A DNA stretch of 64,000 bases from JAOUEA01 sp963810915 (lineage in GTDB: Bacteria; Actinomycetota; UBA4738; HRBIN12). Shown here piece by piece: positions 10,076 through 20,208 of this stretch. Both the position numbers and the translations under genes were made by a program. Under the pieces are notes generated by a model. That model was not told where the DNA came from. It ran no database searches and saw only the letters and a list, made by a program, of their open reading frames with translations. The stretch spans positions 59,455-123,454 of the forward strand of contig CAWEPH010000007.1 of the NCBI GenBank assembly GCA_963810915.1, given 5' to 3'. Numbering within the stretch: the stretch's first letter is position 1; the number at the start of each line of letters is the position of its first letter.

Positions 10076-11003
10076 ATGCAGCGCGTCGTGCGGGTCCTGG
10101 CGCCGAACCCGTCCGTGTACACGCTGGAGGGCACCAACACCTGGGTCGTGGGCGAGGACCCCGCGGTCGTGATCGACCCCGGTCCACTCGACCCCGCGCA
10201 CCTCGACGAGGTGGCGAGGGTGGCCGGTCGGGTGGGCGCGGTCCTCGTCACGCACGACCACCCGGATCACGCGCCCGGGGCGCTCACGTTCGCCCGGCGC
10301 GTGGGGGCGCCGCTCCGCGCGTTCCGCCTGGACGGCGCCGAGCACCTGCGCGACGGCGAGCGGATCGACGTGGGCGCGACGGCGTTCGTGGCCGTGCACA
10401 CCCCGGGCCACTCGTCCGATCACGTGGTCTTCCATCTCCCCGCGGACGGCGCGCTCTTCACCGGCGACGCGGTGCTCGGGCGGGGCACGAGCTTCATCGA
10501 CCCGCCCGACGGCGACCTCGCGCAGTACCTGCGCTCGCTCAAGCGCATGCAGGACCTGGCGCCGAGGATCCTCTACCCGGGCCACGGCCCGACGGTGCTC
10601 CGCGCCGCCGAGAAGCTGCAGGAGTACGTCGAGCACCGGGCGGAGCGCGAGGAGCAGGTGCTGGCCGCCATGGCGGACGGGCCGCGCACGATCATGCAGA
10701 TGGTCGAGGCGATCTACGCGGACTACCCGGCGGAGGTGCACGCGCTCGCGGCGCGCTCCGTGCTGGCGCACCTGCTGAAGCTGCAGGGCGAGGGACGCGT
10801 CGACAAGACGGGAAAGGGCCTGGACGCCGCGTGGTTCACGGTGGTGCCCCGTGCGTGCGAGCGTTGCGGGCGACCGGTGAAGGGCCGGGCCCGCTACTGC
10901 AACACCTGCAGCCTGATCATCCTGCAGGAGGGTGCGCGAGCGCGGAGTAGCCGTCGACCGCACTCACATGACCACGCTACGGAGCCCGGGCCGCACGAGG
11001 TAG
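10076..11003 (+). CDS. MBL-fold hydrolase (LACTB2-like) with C-terminal zinc ribbon
   Basis: A metallo-beta-lactamase-fold hydrolase: VTHDHPDHAPG carries the HxHxDH metal site, with HTPGHSSDH, FTGDAV and YPGHGPT supplying the other ligands. A winged-helix segment follows (about residues 200-255), as in LACTB2-type RNases and thioesterases. Unusually, the C-terminus adds a zinc-ribbon-like CERCGRPVKGRARYCNTC. The raw frame runs on to 11284 through the opposing regulator gene. Restoring one CG at the GCGCG near 10935 ends the protein at 11003 after about 309 residues; this end is inferred. The ATG is three bases from the Nudix stop, with GAGG overlapping it. Confidence 0.75.
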
Positions 11004-11543
11004 CGGGACCGAGCCAGCACGGCCACCCGTCCGGCCCGCTCGAGCCGCCGCAACGCGCGGTTCACCGACTCGCGCGAGGTGCCGGCCAGCGCGGCGAGAT
11101 CCTCCTGGGTGAGCGGCAGCGCCAGCAGGATGCCGCCGGGTACGGGACGCCCGAACCGCCCGGCCAGGTCCGTCAGGCGTCGGTCCACGCGGTCGGCCAC
11201 GTCCGACCACGCGAGGTCCAGCGCGAGCGCTGCGGCCCTGCGCGCGCGCTCGGCCACGAGCGACTCCGCCACCGTCGCCCGTGAGCGGACGCAGCCGACA
11301 GGGCCGCAGCGCGCGCACCGTCACGAGCGACGGCTCGCGATCGGGCTCGCCCACCAGGTCGCCGGGCCCGAGCACGTCGAGGGCCAGGACCCGGCCGTCG
11401 GACGAGACGGCGGTGGCGAGCAGCGCGCCGGTCTCGATCACGCTCGCGTGCGGGCACGCCTCGCCCTGGCGCACGACCTCCTGGCCGGTGCGCACCGCGA
11501 CGAGGGGGAGCGGTTGATCGGGGCGGGGCAGACGCGCCGCCAT
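10964..11543 (-). CDS. Crp/Fnr-family transcriptional regulator
   Basis: The N-terminal part is a cyclic-nucleotide-binding-like beta roll (residues about 10-95). The C-terminal part is a Crp-type helix-turn-helix, LTQEDLAALAGTSRESVNR, which contacts DNA in the major groove. A single frameshift near 11280 joins the two; corrected length is about 193 residues, short for the family. I choose ATG 11543 because GGAAGGAG lies eight bases upstream; a GTG nine bases earlier is less well placed. The effector is unknown, as the phosphate-binding cassette is not clearly conserved. Its 3' end overlaps the inferred end of the convergent MBL gene. Confidence 0.78.
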
Positions 11544-11627
11544 GAGCACCACTCCTTCCGGGGGCGACGAGCGTATCCGGGGCGGGTGACACGGCCGCGC
11601 GCGTTCCCATCCGCGGGGAGGAACGGA

Positions 11628-11633
11628 TAGGCT
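11628..11633 (+). promoter_or_regulatory. -10 box of the cyclic-nucleotide-binding gene
   Basis: TAGGCT lies 38 bases before GTG 11672. Unlike most promoters here it would leave a leader of roughly 30 bases that carries a strong GAGGAGG at 11661-11667. Confidence 0.45.
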
Positions 11634-11671
11634 GTCGCCGACCCGACCATCGAGCGCGGCGAGGAGGTCCC

Positions 11672-12094
11672 GTGGCGAAGCCCAAGATCGAGGTCGCCCT
11701 GGCGTCCGTCCCCATCTTCGAGGCGCTCTCCAAGCGGCAGCTGAAGAAGGTCGCGTCCGTGGCGGAGGTCGTGAACTACATGGGCGGGCACTCCATCGTG
11801 AAGGAGGGCGACGAGGGGGAGAGCATCTTCATCGTGCTGGCGGGCCAGGCCAAGGTGACGGTGAAGGGCCGCACCGTGGGCCGCACGCTCCCGGGGGATC
11901 ACTTCGGCGAGATCTCGCTCCTCGACGGCGGGCCGCGCACGGCCAGCGTGGTGAGCGAGACCCCCATGACGATGCTCGTGATCGACCGGAAGGACTTCCA
12001 GAAGGTCCTGAACGACGATCCCACGGTCACCATCGCGCTGATGGAGAACCTCGCGCGCATGATCCGGCGGGTGGACCGGTCGCTCGCCCGCTGA
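11672..12094 (+). CDS. Stand-alone cyclic-nucleotide-binding domain protein
   Basis: The 140-residue protein is a single cNMP-binding domain with no DNA-binding or enzymatic part. The phosphate-binding cassette is well kept: PGDHFGEISLLDGGPRTASV has the Gly-Glu pair and the Arg that hold the cyclic phosphate in Crp and PKA-R. It probably works as a ligand-sensing regulatory subunit acting on another protein. GTG 11672 is set by GAGGAGG four bases upstream. It is divergent from the Crp/Fnr gene, whose own ligand site looks degraded, so the two may be functionally linked; that is only an inference from position. Confidence 0.85.
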   Translation: MAKPKIEVALASVPIFEALSKRQLKKVASVAEVVNYMGGHSIVKEGDEGESIFIVLAGQAKVTVKGRTVGRTLPGDHFGEISLLDGGPRTASVVSETPMTMLVIDRKDFQKVLNDDPTVTIALMENLARMIRRVDRSLAR

Positions 12095-12101
12095 AGCCCG
12101 G

Positions 12102-12107
12102 TAGCCT
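12102..12107 (+). promoter_or_regulatory. -10 box, leaderless type
   Basis: TAGCCT followed by six bases and ATG 12114, with no Shine-Dalgarno between. Confidence 0.55.
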
Positions 12108-12113
12108 GGGCCC

Positions 12114-12476
12114 ATGAACGCCGAGTTCCACACCGCCGACGATCCGGAGACCGTCGTGGCCACCGTCACGTGGGACGGGACGGTTCGCATCGCGTGCGAG
12201 GACGACGCGGTCCGCGCCCAGCTGGAGCGGGCCTACCGGCACACACCGGTGGTCACCGACGATGCGTCCTACCGGCGTCTCGGCACCAGCGGCGAGGTCG
12301 TGATCCAGCCCGGAGACCTCGAGTGGTTCCGTGCGGCGTCGCAGGTGCGCGGCCCCGCCGAGACCGGCCTGGTGGCCCGCCTCGTCCCGGGCGTGCGCGA
12401 AGGAGGGTTCGATCCGGCGGCGGGCTACCGGACCTTCGAAGCCTCGATCGAGCGCCTCTCGACCCAAGGCGAGTGA
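12114..12476 (+). CDS. Conserved-looking hypothetical protein, 120 aa
   Basis: I do not recognise this protein. It is acidic, lacks a signal peptide or membrane segment, and has alternating strand and helix propensity (VVATVTWDGTVRIAC, then DDAVRAQLERAY). Its middle contains GEVVIQPGDLEWFRAA. Codon use matches its neighbours, the frame is unbroken, and a leaderless promoter precedes it, so it is very likely a real gene. It runs towards adnB and ends five bases before the adnB stop. Confidence 0.7.
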   Translation: MNAEFHTADDPETVVATVTWDGTVRIACEDDAVRAQLERAYRHTPVVTDDASYRRLGTSGEVVIQPGDLEWFRAASQVRGPAETGLVARLVPGVREGGFDPAAGYRTFEASIERLSTQGE

Positions 12477-12481
12477 GCGGT

Positions 12482-15400
12482 CTAGCCGTTCGCCGCGACC
12501 CAGGCCTGGCCTTCAGCGCAGAACGCGCGGAAGTCGCAGTAGCGGCAGGCCGGCCCCGGCGTGGGGGCGAACGACCCGTCCGCGATGGCGTCGAGCGCCG
12601 TCTCCACCCGCGACCGCACCGCCTCCGGGATCGCCGAGGGGACGCGTCATCTCCTCGCCGGTCTTCAGGTAGACGTAGGTGAGCGTGAGCTCCTCGGGGC
12701 GCCTTGTCCCAGATCTCCACGCACGCCAGTCCGTAGAGGTCGAGCTGGAGGCCCGAGAGCGGGTCGTCGTCCGCGGGGCGCTGGCCGGTCTTCCAGTCGA
12801 CGACCTCCCAGGGCCCGTCGTGCACGCCGTAGATCGCGTCGATGCGCCCGCTCACCGCGTACGCGACCCGCGCGCAGCATGAACGCGCGCTCGGCGAACA
12901 GCGGCGTGAGCGACGCGAAGCGGCTCTCCAGGAACGCCTGGCGGAGCCGGTCCACGCGGCCGGGGTCGCCCGCGAGCTCCTCGTCGGTGAGGTCGGGGGC
13001 GTCGTCGACCTCCAGCAGCTGGCCCTGACCGCGCGCGCGCCGCTCGATCCAGCCGTGGATCTCCGTGCCGATGCGCGCCGCCGGTCCGCTGAAGCGCGGG
13101 AGCGGGCGCACGCTCGACCAGTAGAAGCGCTTGGGGCACTGCGCGTACGTCATCACGGAGCTCACCGAGAGCGTCTGCGGCGCGCCCTCGACGCCGGGGC
13201 CACGCTCGGCGGCCTCGCGCTCGCGCAGGTGCGCGGCGAGCTGGCGCTGCGCGGATGCCGCCCGCTCGAAGGCGGCGCGGTCCTCCTCGCCGAGCGCGTC
13301 GAGCAGCGAGGGCTGGACGCCGCCCGACGCCACCGCGTCGACGGCCGCCGTCGCGCCATCCGTCCGCGAAGAGCGCGTCCGCGTCGTCGGGCTTGGCGGG
13401 GCCGGGCCAGGGCCGCACGAGCCCCTGCCGGTAGCCGAGCATCGGGTTCTCCTCGGCCGTCGATGCCCTCCGCCAGCTCCAGCGTGGCCTCGCCCGTGGC
13501 GGCGCCCCAGTCCGCGAGCTCGGCGAAGAACTCGCTGGGACCCTTGGCCATCACGAGCTCGCCGTACCACTGCGAGCCGCTCACGTGCAGCGACCGGCGC
13601 GCGCGCGTGAGCGCCACGTACATCGTGCGGCGCTCCTCCACGACCTCCTGCGCCTGCAGGTCGCGCTTGAAGTGGGAGAGCACGCCGTCGAAGGCGGGCA
13701 GGATGGCGGCGTCGCCGCGCAGCTCGAAGTCGAGCGAGTAGCCGCGCTCGGCAGGGTTCTGCTGGATCCGCTTGGACGGCATCAGGCCGGTGGCCACGCC
13801 CGGGCACGAACACGTGGTCGAACTCGAGCCCCTTGGCCTGGTGGATCGTCATCACCTTCACGGCGTCCTCGTCGGAGGGCTGGACCGGCTCCCACTCCTC
13901 CTTGTCGAGGGCCTCCACGTCGTCGACGTACTGCAGGAACGCGCGCAGCGTGAGCTCGCCCTCGACGGGCTCGAACGCGTGCACCTGGTCGAGGAACGCG
14001 CCGAGGTTGCGCGCGCGCTGCGCCCCGACCGCGCGATCGGTCCCGGCCTCGAGCTCCTCCACGATGCCGGTGCGCCGGATCACCTCGCCGAAGAACTCGG
14101 GGACCGGGCGACGGGCCTCGACGCGCAGCGCCTCGCAGCTCGCGCCGGAACGTCTCGAGGCGCGTGCGGCCCTCGTCGCTCAGGCCCTCGATGTCGTCGA
14201 GGTGCTCGAGCGCCTCGGCGAACAGGAACGGCGTCTCCTCGTCGTCGTTGCCGTCCTCGCGCCAGGCGTAGTTCATGTCCTTGGCCCAGCGCGCCACCAG
14301 CGCGAGGTCCTTGAAGCCCACGCGGTAGCGGGGCCCCAGGAGGATCCGGGCGAGCGCCACCGAGGCCATCGGGTCGTTGGCCGCGCGCGCGTACGCGAGG
14401 ACGTCCACCACCTCGGGAAGCTTCAGCAGCCCGGCGAGCCCCACGATCTCCACCGGGATGCCGCGGTCCTCGAACGCGCGCTGCAGCAGGAAGAACAGGC
14501 GCGAGGTCCGGCAGAGCACCGCGACGTCCGACCAGGCCGCGCCCTCCGCGTGCAGCGCCTCGATCCGGTCGGCGATCCAGCGCGCCTCGGTGAGCTCGTC
14601 GAGGTGCGTGGCGAGCGTCACGTCGCCCTCGCCGTTGGCGGGCCACGGCACGAGCTCCTTCTCGGGGTCGGGACGCTGCGCGGCCGGCAGCGGCGCGATG
14701 ATCGCGTCGGCGGCGTGCAGGATGCGGGCGCCCGAGCGGAAGTTGGTGAACAGCGGGAGCCGCGCGGCCTCGGCGCCGTCGGCGCGACGGAACCGCTGCG
14801 GGAACTCCAGCAGGTTGTAGAGCGAGGCGCCGCGCCAGGCGTAGATGTTCTGGTCGGGGTCGCCCACCGCGGTCACGGGGTGCCCGCCGCCGAAGAGGGC
14901 CTCCATCAGCCGCGCCTGCGCGACGTTCGTGTCCTGGTACTCGTCGAGCAGCACGGCGGCGAAGCGGTCCCGGTACTCGCGGCCCACCTCCGGGTGCTCG
15001 GTGGCCACGCGCATCGCGAGCTCGATCTGGTCGCCGAAGTCGATCACGCCCAGGTCGCGCTTGAGGCGGCGGAAGACCTTCACGGCCTCGGCGAGCTCCA
15101 CGCGATCCTGGGCCGCGTAGAACGCCTTGTCCGACCGGTGGCCCTTCAGCGCCTCCAGCCGCTCCAGCGTTGTGCGCGACGATCGCGTCGGGATCCACCA
15201 GGTGGTTCTGGGCCTGCTCGTCGAGCTTCAGGATCTTGTCCACCACCGACGGCTGCCATTCCGTCTTCACGTGCTGGAACGTCATCTCGTCGAGGACCCG
15301 TCCGGCGAGGTCCACGCGCTGCGCCTGGGAGAGCACGCGCTGCCCGGGCTCGATGCCCGCGAGCATGCCGTAGCGGTCGATCACCTGCGCGGCCAGGCCG

Positions 15401-15738
15401 TGGTAGTTCAGGATCTCCGGCTCCTCGCCCTCGTCGAGCTCGACGGTGGCCAGGGCGCGGCGCACGCGCTGGCGCAGGTTCTCGGTGGCCTTCACGGTGA
15501 AGGTGAGCGCGAGCACGTTGCCCGGGAGCGCGCCCTCGTGCTCCGCGGGGATGCGGCCGAGCGCCACCAGCGCGAGGTAGACCACGCGCGCGGCCATCAC
15601 CGAGGTCTTGCCCGAGCCGGCGCCCGCCACCAGCACGTAGGGCTCCAGCGGCATCGAGATGGCGGCCCACTGTTCGGGGGTGGGCTCGGCGCCGCCCATC
15701 GCGGCCACGATCTCGGGAGGCATCGTCGTGGTGCTCAT
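12482..15738 (-). CDS. adnB: AdnB-like UvrD helicase / Fe-S RecB-type nuclease
   Basis: AdnA and AdnB form the actinobacterial counterpart of RecBCD/AddAB and resect double-strand breaks for recombination. This subunit has Walker A GAGSGKT near the start, motif II LLDEYQDTN, the VMTIHQAKGLEFD and YVALTRAR helicase motifs, then a nuclease domain with AYAQC-type cysteine (YAQCPKRFYW), EVVDWKTGQ catalytic residues and a final CRYCDFRAFC that completes a 4Fe-4S cluster. About eight same-sense frameshifts occur; corrected length is about 1090 residues, right for AdnB. ATG 15738 overlaps the adnA stop as ATGA. The adnA-adnB order matches that in mycobacteria. Confidence 0.85.
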
Positions 15739-18656
15739 GCCGGCGCCGCCTCGGGGTGCCGCCTGAGCGCGTCCACGGGGAACACGGGCTGGCCCTCGGG
15801 GTAGAGGGGACAGAGCGTGCGGAAGTCGCAGAAGCGGCAGTTCGCGTACGGGTTGGGGTGGTAGACCTCGGCCGCGTTCAGCTCCTTCTTCCGCGCGATC
15901 AGGGCGGCCAGGCGCTCGCGCATCCGCGCCTGGTACTCCTCCTCGTCGCGCGGGTTGATGGGCATCTTGCGGAACTGGATCTCGCGGGCTCTTCCAGTTG
16001 CCGCGCAGGAACGCGAGCTCCACGACGCGCACCGGCTTGAACGCCGCGAGCTCCTCCGCCTCCTGCACCGCCAGGTAGTAGATGCCGAGCTGCAGGCTGT
16101 CCTCGGGCGGCCCGGCGTTGTCGCTCTTGCCGGTCTTGAAGTCGGTGATGGTGGTGCCGTCCTTCACGGACGGCCCGATCCGGTCGATGTAGCCGATCAC
16201 CAGCACGCCCTCGAACTCGAACTCGAAGAACTGCTCGATGCCGAGCGCGGGCGTGTCGCCGTAGGTCTCGAACCAGTTGCGCAGCATGTGCTCGCGCGCC
16301 AGGTGGCGGAACGCCTCGGAGACGGCGAGCGACGGGAACTCCTGCGGGCGCCAGCGCGCCTCCAGCGCCTCCACCATCGCGCGCGGCTCCTTCGCGATCT
16401 CGCCGCGCTCGGTCTCCTCGATGATCTTGTGCACGGTCTTGCCCACCCACGCGTGGTACCCGCCGGGACGGCCGAGGCCGAGCTCGTCGCCGAGCACGTG
16501 CATCAGCTCGCACGCCTCCAGGTTGGACAGGCGCGAGTACGAGACGCGGACCTGCTCGTGCAGCGGGCGGCCCGTGTCGGTCCAGTCGTGCTGGAACCAC
16601 CAGCGTGCCGGGTCGACGCCCAGCGCCGTGATGCCCTCGAGCGCCGCGAGGCGCCGCCAGGCGGGGAGATCGGGGGTCGGCGAGCTGGTGTCGCCACGTG
16701 GCGGAGGCTTCGCGCACGGAGACCGGCTCCTCGAACGGGCCCGCCGGGGCGTGCGTCCACGTCAGGCCGCGCTCGTGCACGAAGCGGGAGCGCACGCTCA
16801 GCTCGTCGGCATCGGGATGGGCGTCGGCGCAGACGAGCACGACGCGCTTGCGGGCGCGCGCGAGCACCGTGTCGAACAGGCGCCGCTCCTCCTCCAGCCG
16901 TTCGCGGTTGCGCTCGGCGTTCGTGATCACGCGGTCGAGCACCGCCAGGTCGAACATGGGCTCCGCGCGGTGCACGCTCGGGAAGTTGCCCTCGCTCACG
17001 CCGGTCACGAGGACCGCGTCGAACTCGCGCCCGACCGTGCCGTGGGCGGTGAGCACGCGGACGGCGTCGGGGCGGGAGCGCTCCCACGCCGAGTGGCCGG
17101 GCCCGTGCTCGCCGGCATCGAGCGATTCCAGGAACCCCTGCACGCTCTTGTCGGCGCCGTCGTCGGCCTCGGCCACGACGTTCGCGAAGGTCACCACCGT
17201 GTCGAGCTCGCGGCGCGCCTCGGCCTCGTGCCCGGCCGCGCTCCACCAGCTGCAGCGAACAGGGGAGCTCCTCCCAGAGCACGCGGAACGCATCCTGCAC
17301 CGACATGCCCGCGAACAGCGATGCCTTCGCGAGCGCCTCGCGGGCGGCGCGCACCGTCTCGGCCTCGTCCGGGGTGAGCCCCTCGTCCACGTCGAGGGCA
17401 TCCGCCGATCGAGCCGGTCTCCGCGCGCGCGGTGCGCAGGAGCCCGCGCGCGGTGGCGGGGGAGAGCCCCACGACGTCGGAGGTGAGCAGCGGCTCGACG
17501 AGCTCCTCGCGTTGGGGGTCGTCCGCCACGAGCCAGCGGAGCGCCAGGACGTAGGGGCGCGTGGCGGGCTCGGCCGTGAGGGAGAGCCCGCGCTCGGGCA
17601 CCGCGCGGGGGATGCGGGCGTCGTCGAGCGCGCGCAGCAGCCCGCCCAGGTGCGCACCCTGGCGCCGGACCACGACGGCCATCTCCGACCACGCGATGCC
17701 GTCCTCCACGTGGAGTCGCCGCAGCTCTCGCGCCACGGCGGCGTGCTCCTCGGAGGCGTGCGGCGTGACCCAGGCCTCGATCCGCGCGGACGTCGGCGTT
17801 CGATGATTCGTGGTGAGGGTCAGCGGCGGTCGATCCGGGGAAGGTCTCCGCGAACCGGTCGAGCGGCAGACGCGACATCCCCTGGAAGGTGAAGACCGCG
17901 GCGTCGGGATCGGCCGCGGCCACGAGGTCGTTCGCGCGGAGACCCTTCAAGATGGCCTCCGCGGCGAGCGTGGTGTCCTGCAGGTCGTCGACGAGCAGGT
18001 GGTCGAAGAGCGGCGGACCCTCCGACGCCACGTTCGCCGCGCGCTGGAGCAGCGCGCCGAAGTCCACGACGTCGAGGTCGTCGAGCACGTCCTGGTACTC
18101 GCCCAGGAACCGTGCGAGCTCCTGCCATCCGGCCAGCCCGCGCCGCTCGGCGGCTTCCGCGATGTCCTCCGGCGTGCGCATCTCCTCCTGGGCGCGCACC
18201 AGGAACTGTCGGACCTCGTCCACGAAGCCGCGGAGCTGCAGGAGCGATCCGTACGCGGGCCAGTCGGCGAGGGTCCGCGTTGGCGAGCAGCTCGCGCACC
18301 TTGGCGAACTGCTCGGCGGCGCCGAGCACCTGCGGCGGCTCGTCGTAGCCGAGCTCCGTGAACCGCTCCCGCAGGATCCGGTTGGCGAGGCCGTGGAAGG
18401 TCACCACCTGCAGGCCGGGCAGCGACGTGGAGAGCCGGGCCAGGAGCGCCGAGCGTGCGGCGTCGCGCCCGGCAACCGAGCCCGCCACGAACGCGACCCG
18501 TTCGGGGTCGGCGCCACCCTCGATCAATCGGGCGAAGCGCTCCCGCAGGACCGTGGACTTGCCGGTGCCCGCGCCACCCGTCACCAACAGGGCGCCGTCC
18601 CCGTGATCGAGGACACGCTGCTGATCACCATCGGGGAGGAACGGGGGGGCCGTCAC
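15735..18656 (-). CDS. adnA: AdnA-like UvrD helicase / Fe-S RecB-type nuclease
   Basis: The partner motor and nuclease of AdnB. Walker A is GGAGTGKST near residue 27. Motif II reads LLVDDLQDT where UvrD enzymes usually have DEYQD, so the ATPase may be weakened, in line with the accessory role of AdnA. The C-terminal nuclease has ITDFKTGK and an Fe-S set made of LEACE and CRFCDFRTLC. About six frameshifts of the common kind interrupt it; corrected length is about 977 residues. GTG 18656 is fixed by TAGCAT six bases upstream. It is the first gene of the adnAB operon. Confidence 0.82.
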
Positions 18657-18662
18657 AAGGGG

Positions 18663-18668
18663 ATGCTA
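18663..18668 (-). promoter_or_regulatory. -10 box of adnAB, leaderless type
   Basis: Minus-strand TAGCAT followed by six bases and GTG 18656; no Shine-Dalgarno. Confidence 0.55.
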
Positions 18669-18751
18669 CCCGCAGGGAACGACACGGGCTTCGCGCGGCT
18701 GCGCCGCCCCGGGGACGGTACGGCAGGGCGACCGGACCCTCGAGTCAGGGC

Positions 18752-18757
18752 TACACT
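18752..18757 (+). promoter_or_regulatory. -10 box, leaderless type
   Basis: TACACT followed by seven bases and ATG 18765. It is divergent from the adnAB promoter 84 bases away. Confidence 0.55.
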
Positions 18758-18764
18758 CGCACGC

Positions 18765-18968
18765 ATGGTGAATCCCGACGGGAGCAGGGGCGCCGGATTC
18801 GGGGATCCGGAGCAGAAGCAGGAGCTGTTGGAGGAGCACCAAGCGGAGATGCGGCGCGAGCTCGAGATGGCCCACGAGGCCAAGCTCCTCGAAGGAGCCG
18901 AAGGATCGAAGTCCGGCGGGCGTCGTTGGTGGAACCGCCTGTTCCACCGCTCCAGTTCTGAGGGCTGA
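18765..18968 (+). CDS. Small charged protein, 67 aa, unknown
   Basis: The start is fixed by the leaderless promoter; longer in-frame readings have no better start. The protein begins MVNPDGSRGAG, then a highly charged amphipathic helix rich in Glu (EQKQELLEEHQAEMRREL), and ends with a Trp/Arg-rich tail RRWWNRLFHRSSSEG that could touch membrane or nucleic acid. I do not recognise it. It is divergent from adnAB and convergent with the site-2 protease gene, and a stem-loop follows its stop. Confidence 0.6.
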   Translation: MVNPDGSRGAGFGDPEQKQELLEEHQAEMRRELEMAHEAKLLEGAEGSKSGGRRWWNRLFHRSSSEG

Positions 18969-18972
18969 CCCG

Positions 18973-19000
18973 CAGCGGCCTGCACGGCCGAGCGCCGCTG
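18973..19000. terminator. Inverted repeat between convergent genes
   Basis: CAGCGGC (18973-18979) and GCCGCTG (18994-19000) form a 7-bp stem with a 14-base loop in the 34-base gap between two convergent genes. There is no T tract, so it is at best a bidirectional GC-rich terminator. Confidence 0.4.
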
Positions 19001-19002
19001 AC

Positions 19003-20160
19003 TCAGACGTCGGGACGGGGCGGCAACGAGACGCCGGTGGGCTCGTCGGAGAGATCGCCCGGCGGCGCATGCTCGATCTCGCGGCGGTACCAACGCTCGA
19101 TGTCGGCGGGGCCGATGGCGCCCACGAGTCGTCCGTCTTCCAGCACGAAGCCCTCGCGGCCTGAAAGCCACTCGAGCACCTCCTCGAGGGTCTCTTGCGG
19201 GGTGAACAAAGGGGTCTGCGTGAGCGGGATCATCGCGTCGCGCACCGGGCGCATCGGGTCACGGGTCCCGACCGGCCGCGCCGAGTCCATCGAAACGGTG
19301 CCGATGAGCCGACCGTCGGCCTCGGTGACCGGGAACCGCTGGTCGGGCGTGCCGCCGCGCAGGGCGTGGTCGAGCGCATCGGTGAGCGTCATGTCCGCCG
19401 GCACGGTGGTCGGCGGGGGACGCATCGCGTCGGCGGCGGTGCCCTTCGCGAGGTTGTCGCGGAACGCGATGCGCCCGTCCATGCCGCGACCAGTCACCAG
19501 CATGATGAACCCGAGGTAGCCGCAGAAGATGGCGAGGAACGTGTCGTTCTGCGAGAACCGATACGCCGCGAACGCGAAGAGCCCCAGGCCCATGGCGATC
19601 CCGACGTAGCCCGCCGTGCGGAGCGCGGTCCGACGGCTGCGCGTGATGCCCCAGACCGCGGCCAGGAGCATCCGCCCGCCGTCCAGTGGGAACCCGGGAA
19701 GCGTGTTCATGGCCGCGAAGAGCAGGCTCAGGAACGCGAGGTAGTCGAAGATGGAATGCACGGTGCCGTGGGAGATCTGCGCGGCCGCCCAGAAGACGCC
19801 GGACATCACCAGCGTCGTGAACGGCCCCACGAAGGCCACCAGGAACTCGCCGAGCGGTCCGCGCGCGTTCGCGCGCGTCTCGGTGGCGCCGCCCCAGAAC
19901 ACCAGGGTGATGCCGGAGACGGGCAGGTCCAGTGCGCGAGCGGTCACCGCGTGCGCGGCCTCGTGCAGCAGCACGCTCCCGAAGAAGAGCACGCCCGTGA
20001 ACACCGCGAGCACGATGGCGGTGGCGGGCGTCTCGCGCGCGAACCCCTGCGTGAGCCCGACGTACTGCGCCCACACGTAGATCACCGCGAGCAGCATCCA
20101 CGAGGAGCCCACGAACAGCGGGATCCCCCGGATCGTCGCGACTTTCCAACGCCGTCCCAT
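19003..20160 (-). CDS. Site-2 protease family zinc metalloprotease with CBS domains
   Basis: M50-family intramembrane protease, 385 residues. The zinc site is HEAAH in the second helix, and the third ligand is in NTLPGFPLDGGR, the usual N-x-x-P-x-x-P-L-D-G motif. Five or six membrane helices fill the first 230 residues; two CBS modules (about 240-370) follow, which in this subgroup sense adenine nucleotides. Such proteases release membrane-bound regulators such as anti-sigma factors; an ECF sigma gene is 600 bases away on the other strand, but no link is shown. ATG 20160 is set by TACGCT seven bases upstream; longer readings are not supported. Confidence 0.9.
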   Translation of the reverse strand: MGRRWKVATIRGIPLFVGSSWMLLAVIYVWAQYVGLTQGFARETPATAIVLAVFTGVLFFGSVLLHEAAHAVTARALDLPVSGITLVFWGGATETRANARGPLGEFLVAFVGPFTTLVMSGVFWAAAQISHGTVHSIFDYLAFLSLLFAAMNTLPGFPLDGGRMLLAAVWGITRSRRTALRTAGYVGIAMGLGLFAFAAYRFSQNDTFLAIFCGYLGFIMLVTGRGMDGRIAFRDNLAKGTAADAMRPPPTTVPADMTLTDALDHALRGGTPDQRFPVTEADGRLIGTVSMDSARPVGTRDPMRPVRDAMIPLTQTPLFTPQETLEEVLEWLSGREGFVLEDGRLVGAIGPADIERWYRREIEHAPPGDLSDEPTGVSLPPRPDV

Positions 20161-20167
20161 GGCGTCG

Positions 20168-20173
20168 AGCGTA
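20168..20173 (-). promoter_or_regulatory. -10 box of the site-2 protease gene
   Basis: Minus-strand TACGCT, seven bases before ATG 20160, with no Shine-Dalgarno: leaderless type. Confidence 0.55.
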
Positions 20174-20208
20174 CCCGGCCACCCTGGTTCTCGCGGGAGG
20201 GTGAGCCC

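Noticed and set aside
11004..11284. Extension of the MBL hydrolase to 11284 in the raw frame.
   Set aside because: It would run antisense through the helix-turn-helix of the Crp/Fnr gene and has no domain; a frameshift at a GCGCG run near 10935 is more likely.
1587..18656. Broken selA, selB, adnA, adnB and sialidase-like genes as pseudogenes or programmed frameshifts.
   Set aside because: All motifs and catalytic residues are kept across the breaks, the shifts share one direction and a CG-run context, and unrelated genes show the same pattern. Sequence error explains them better.
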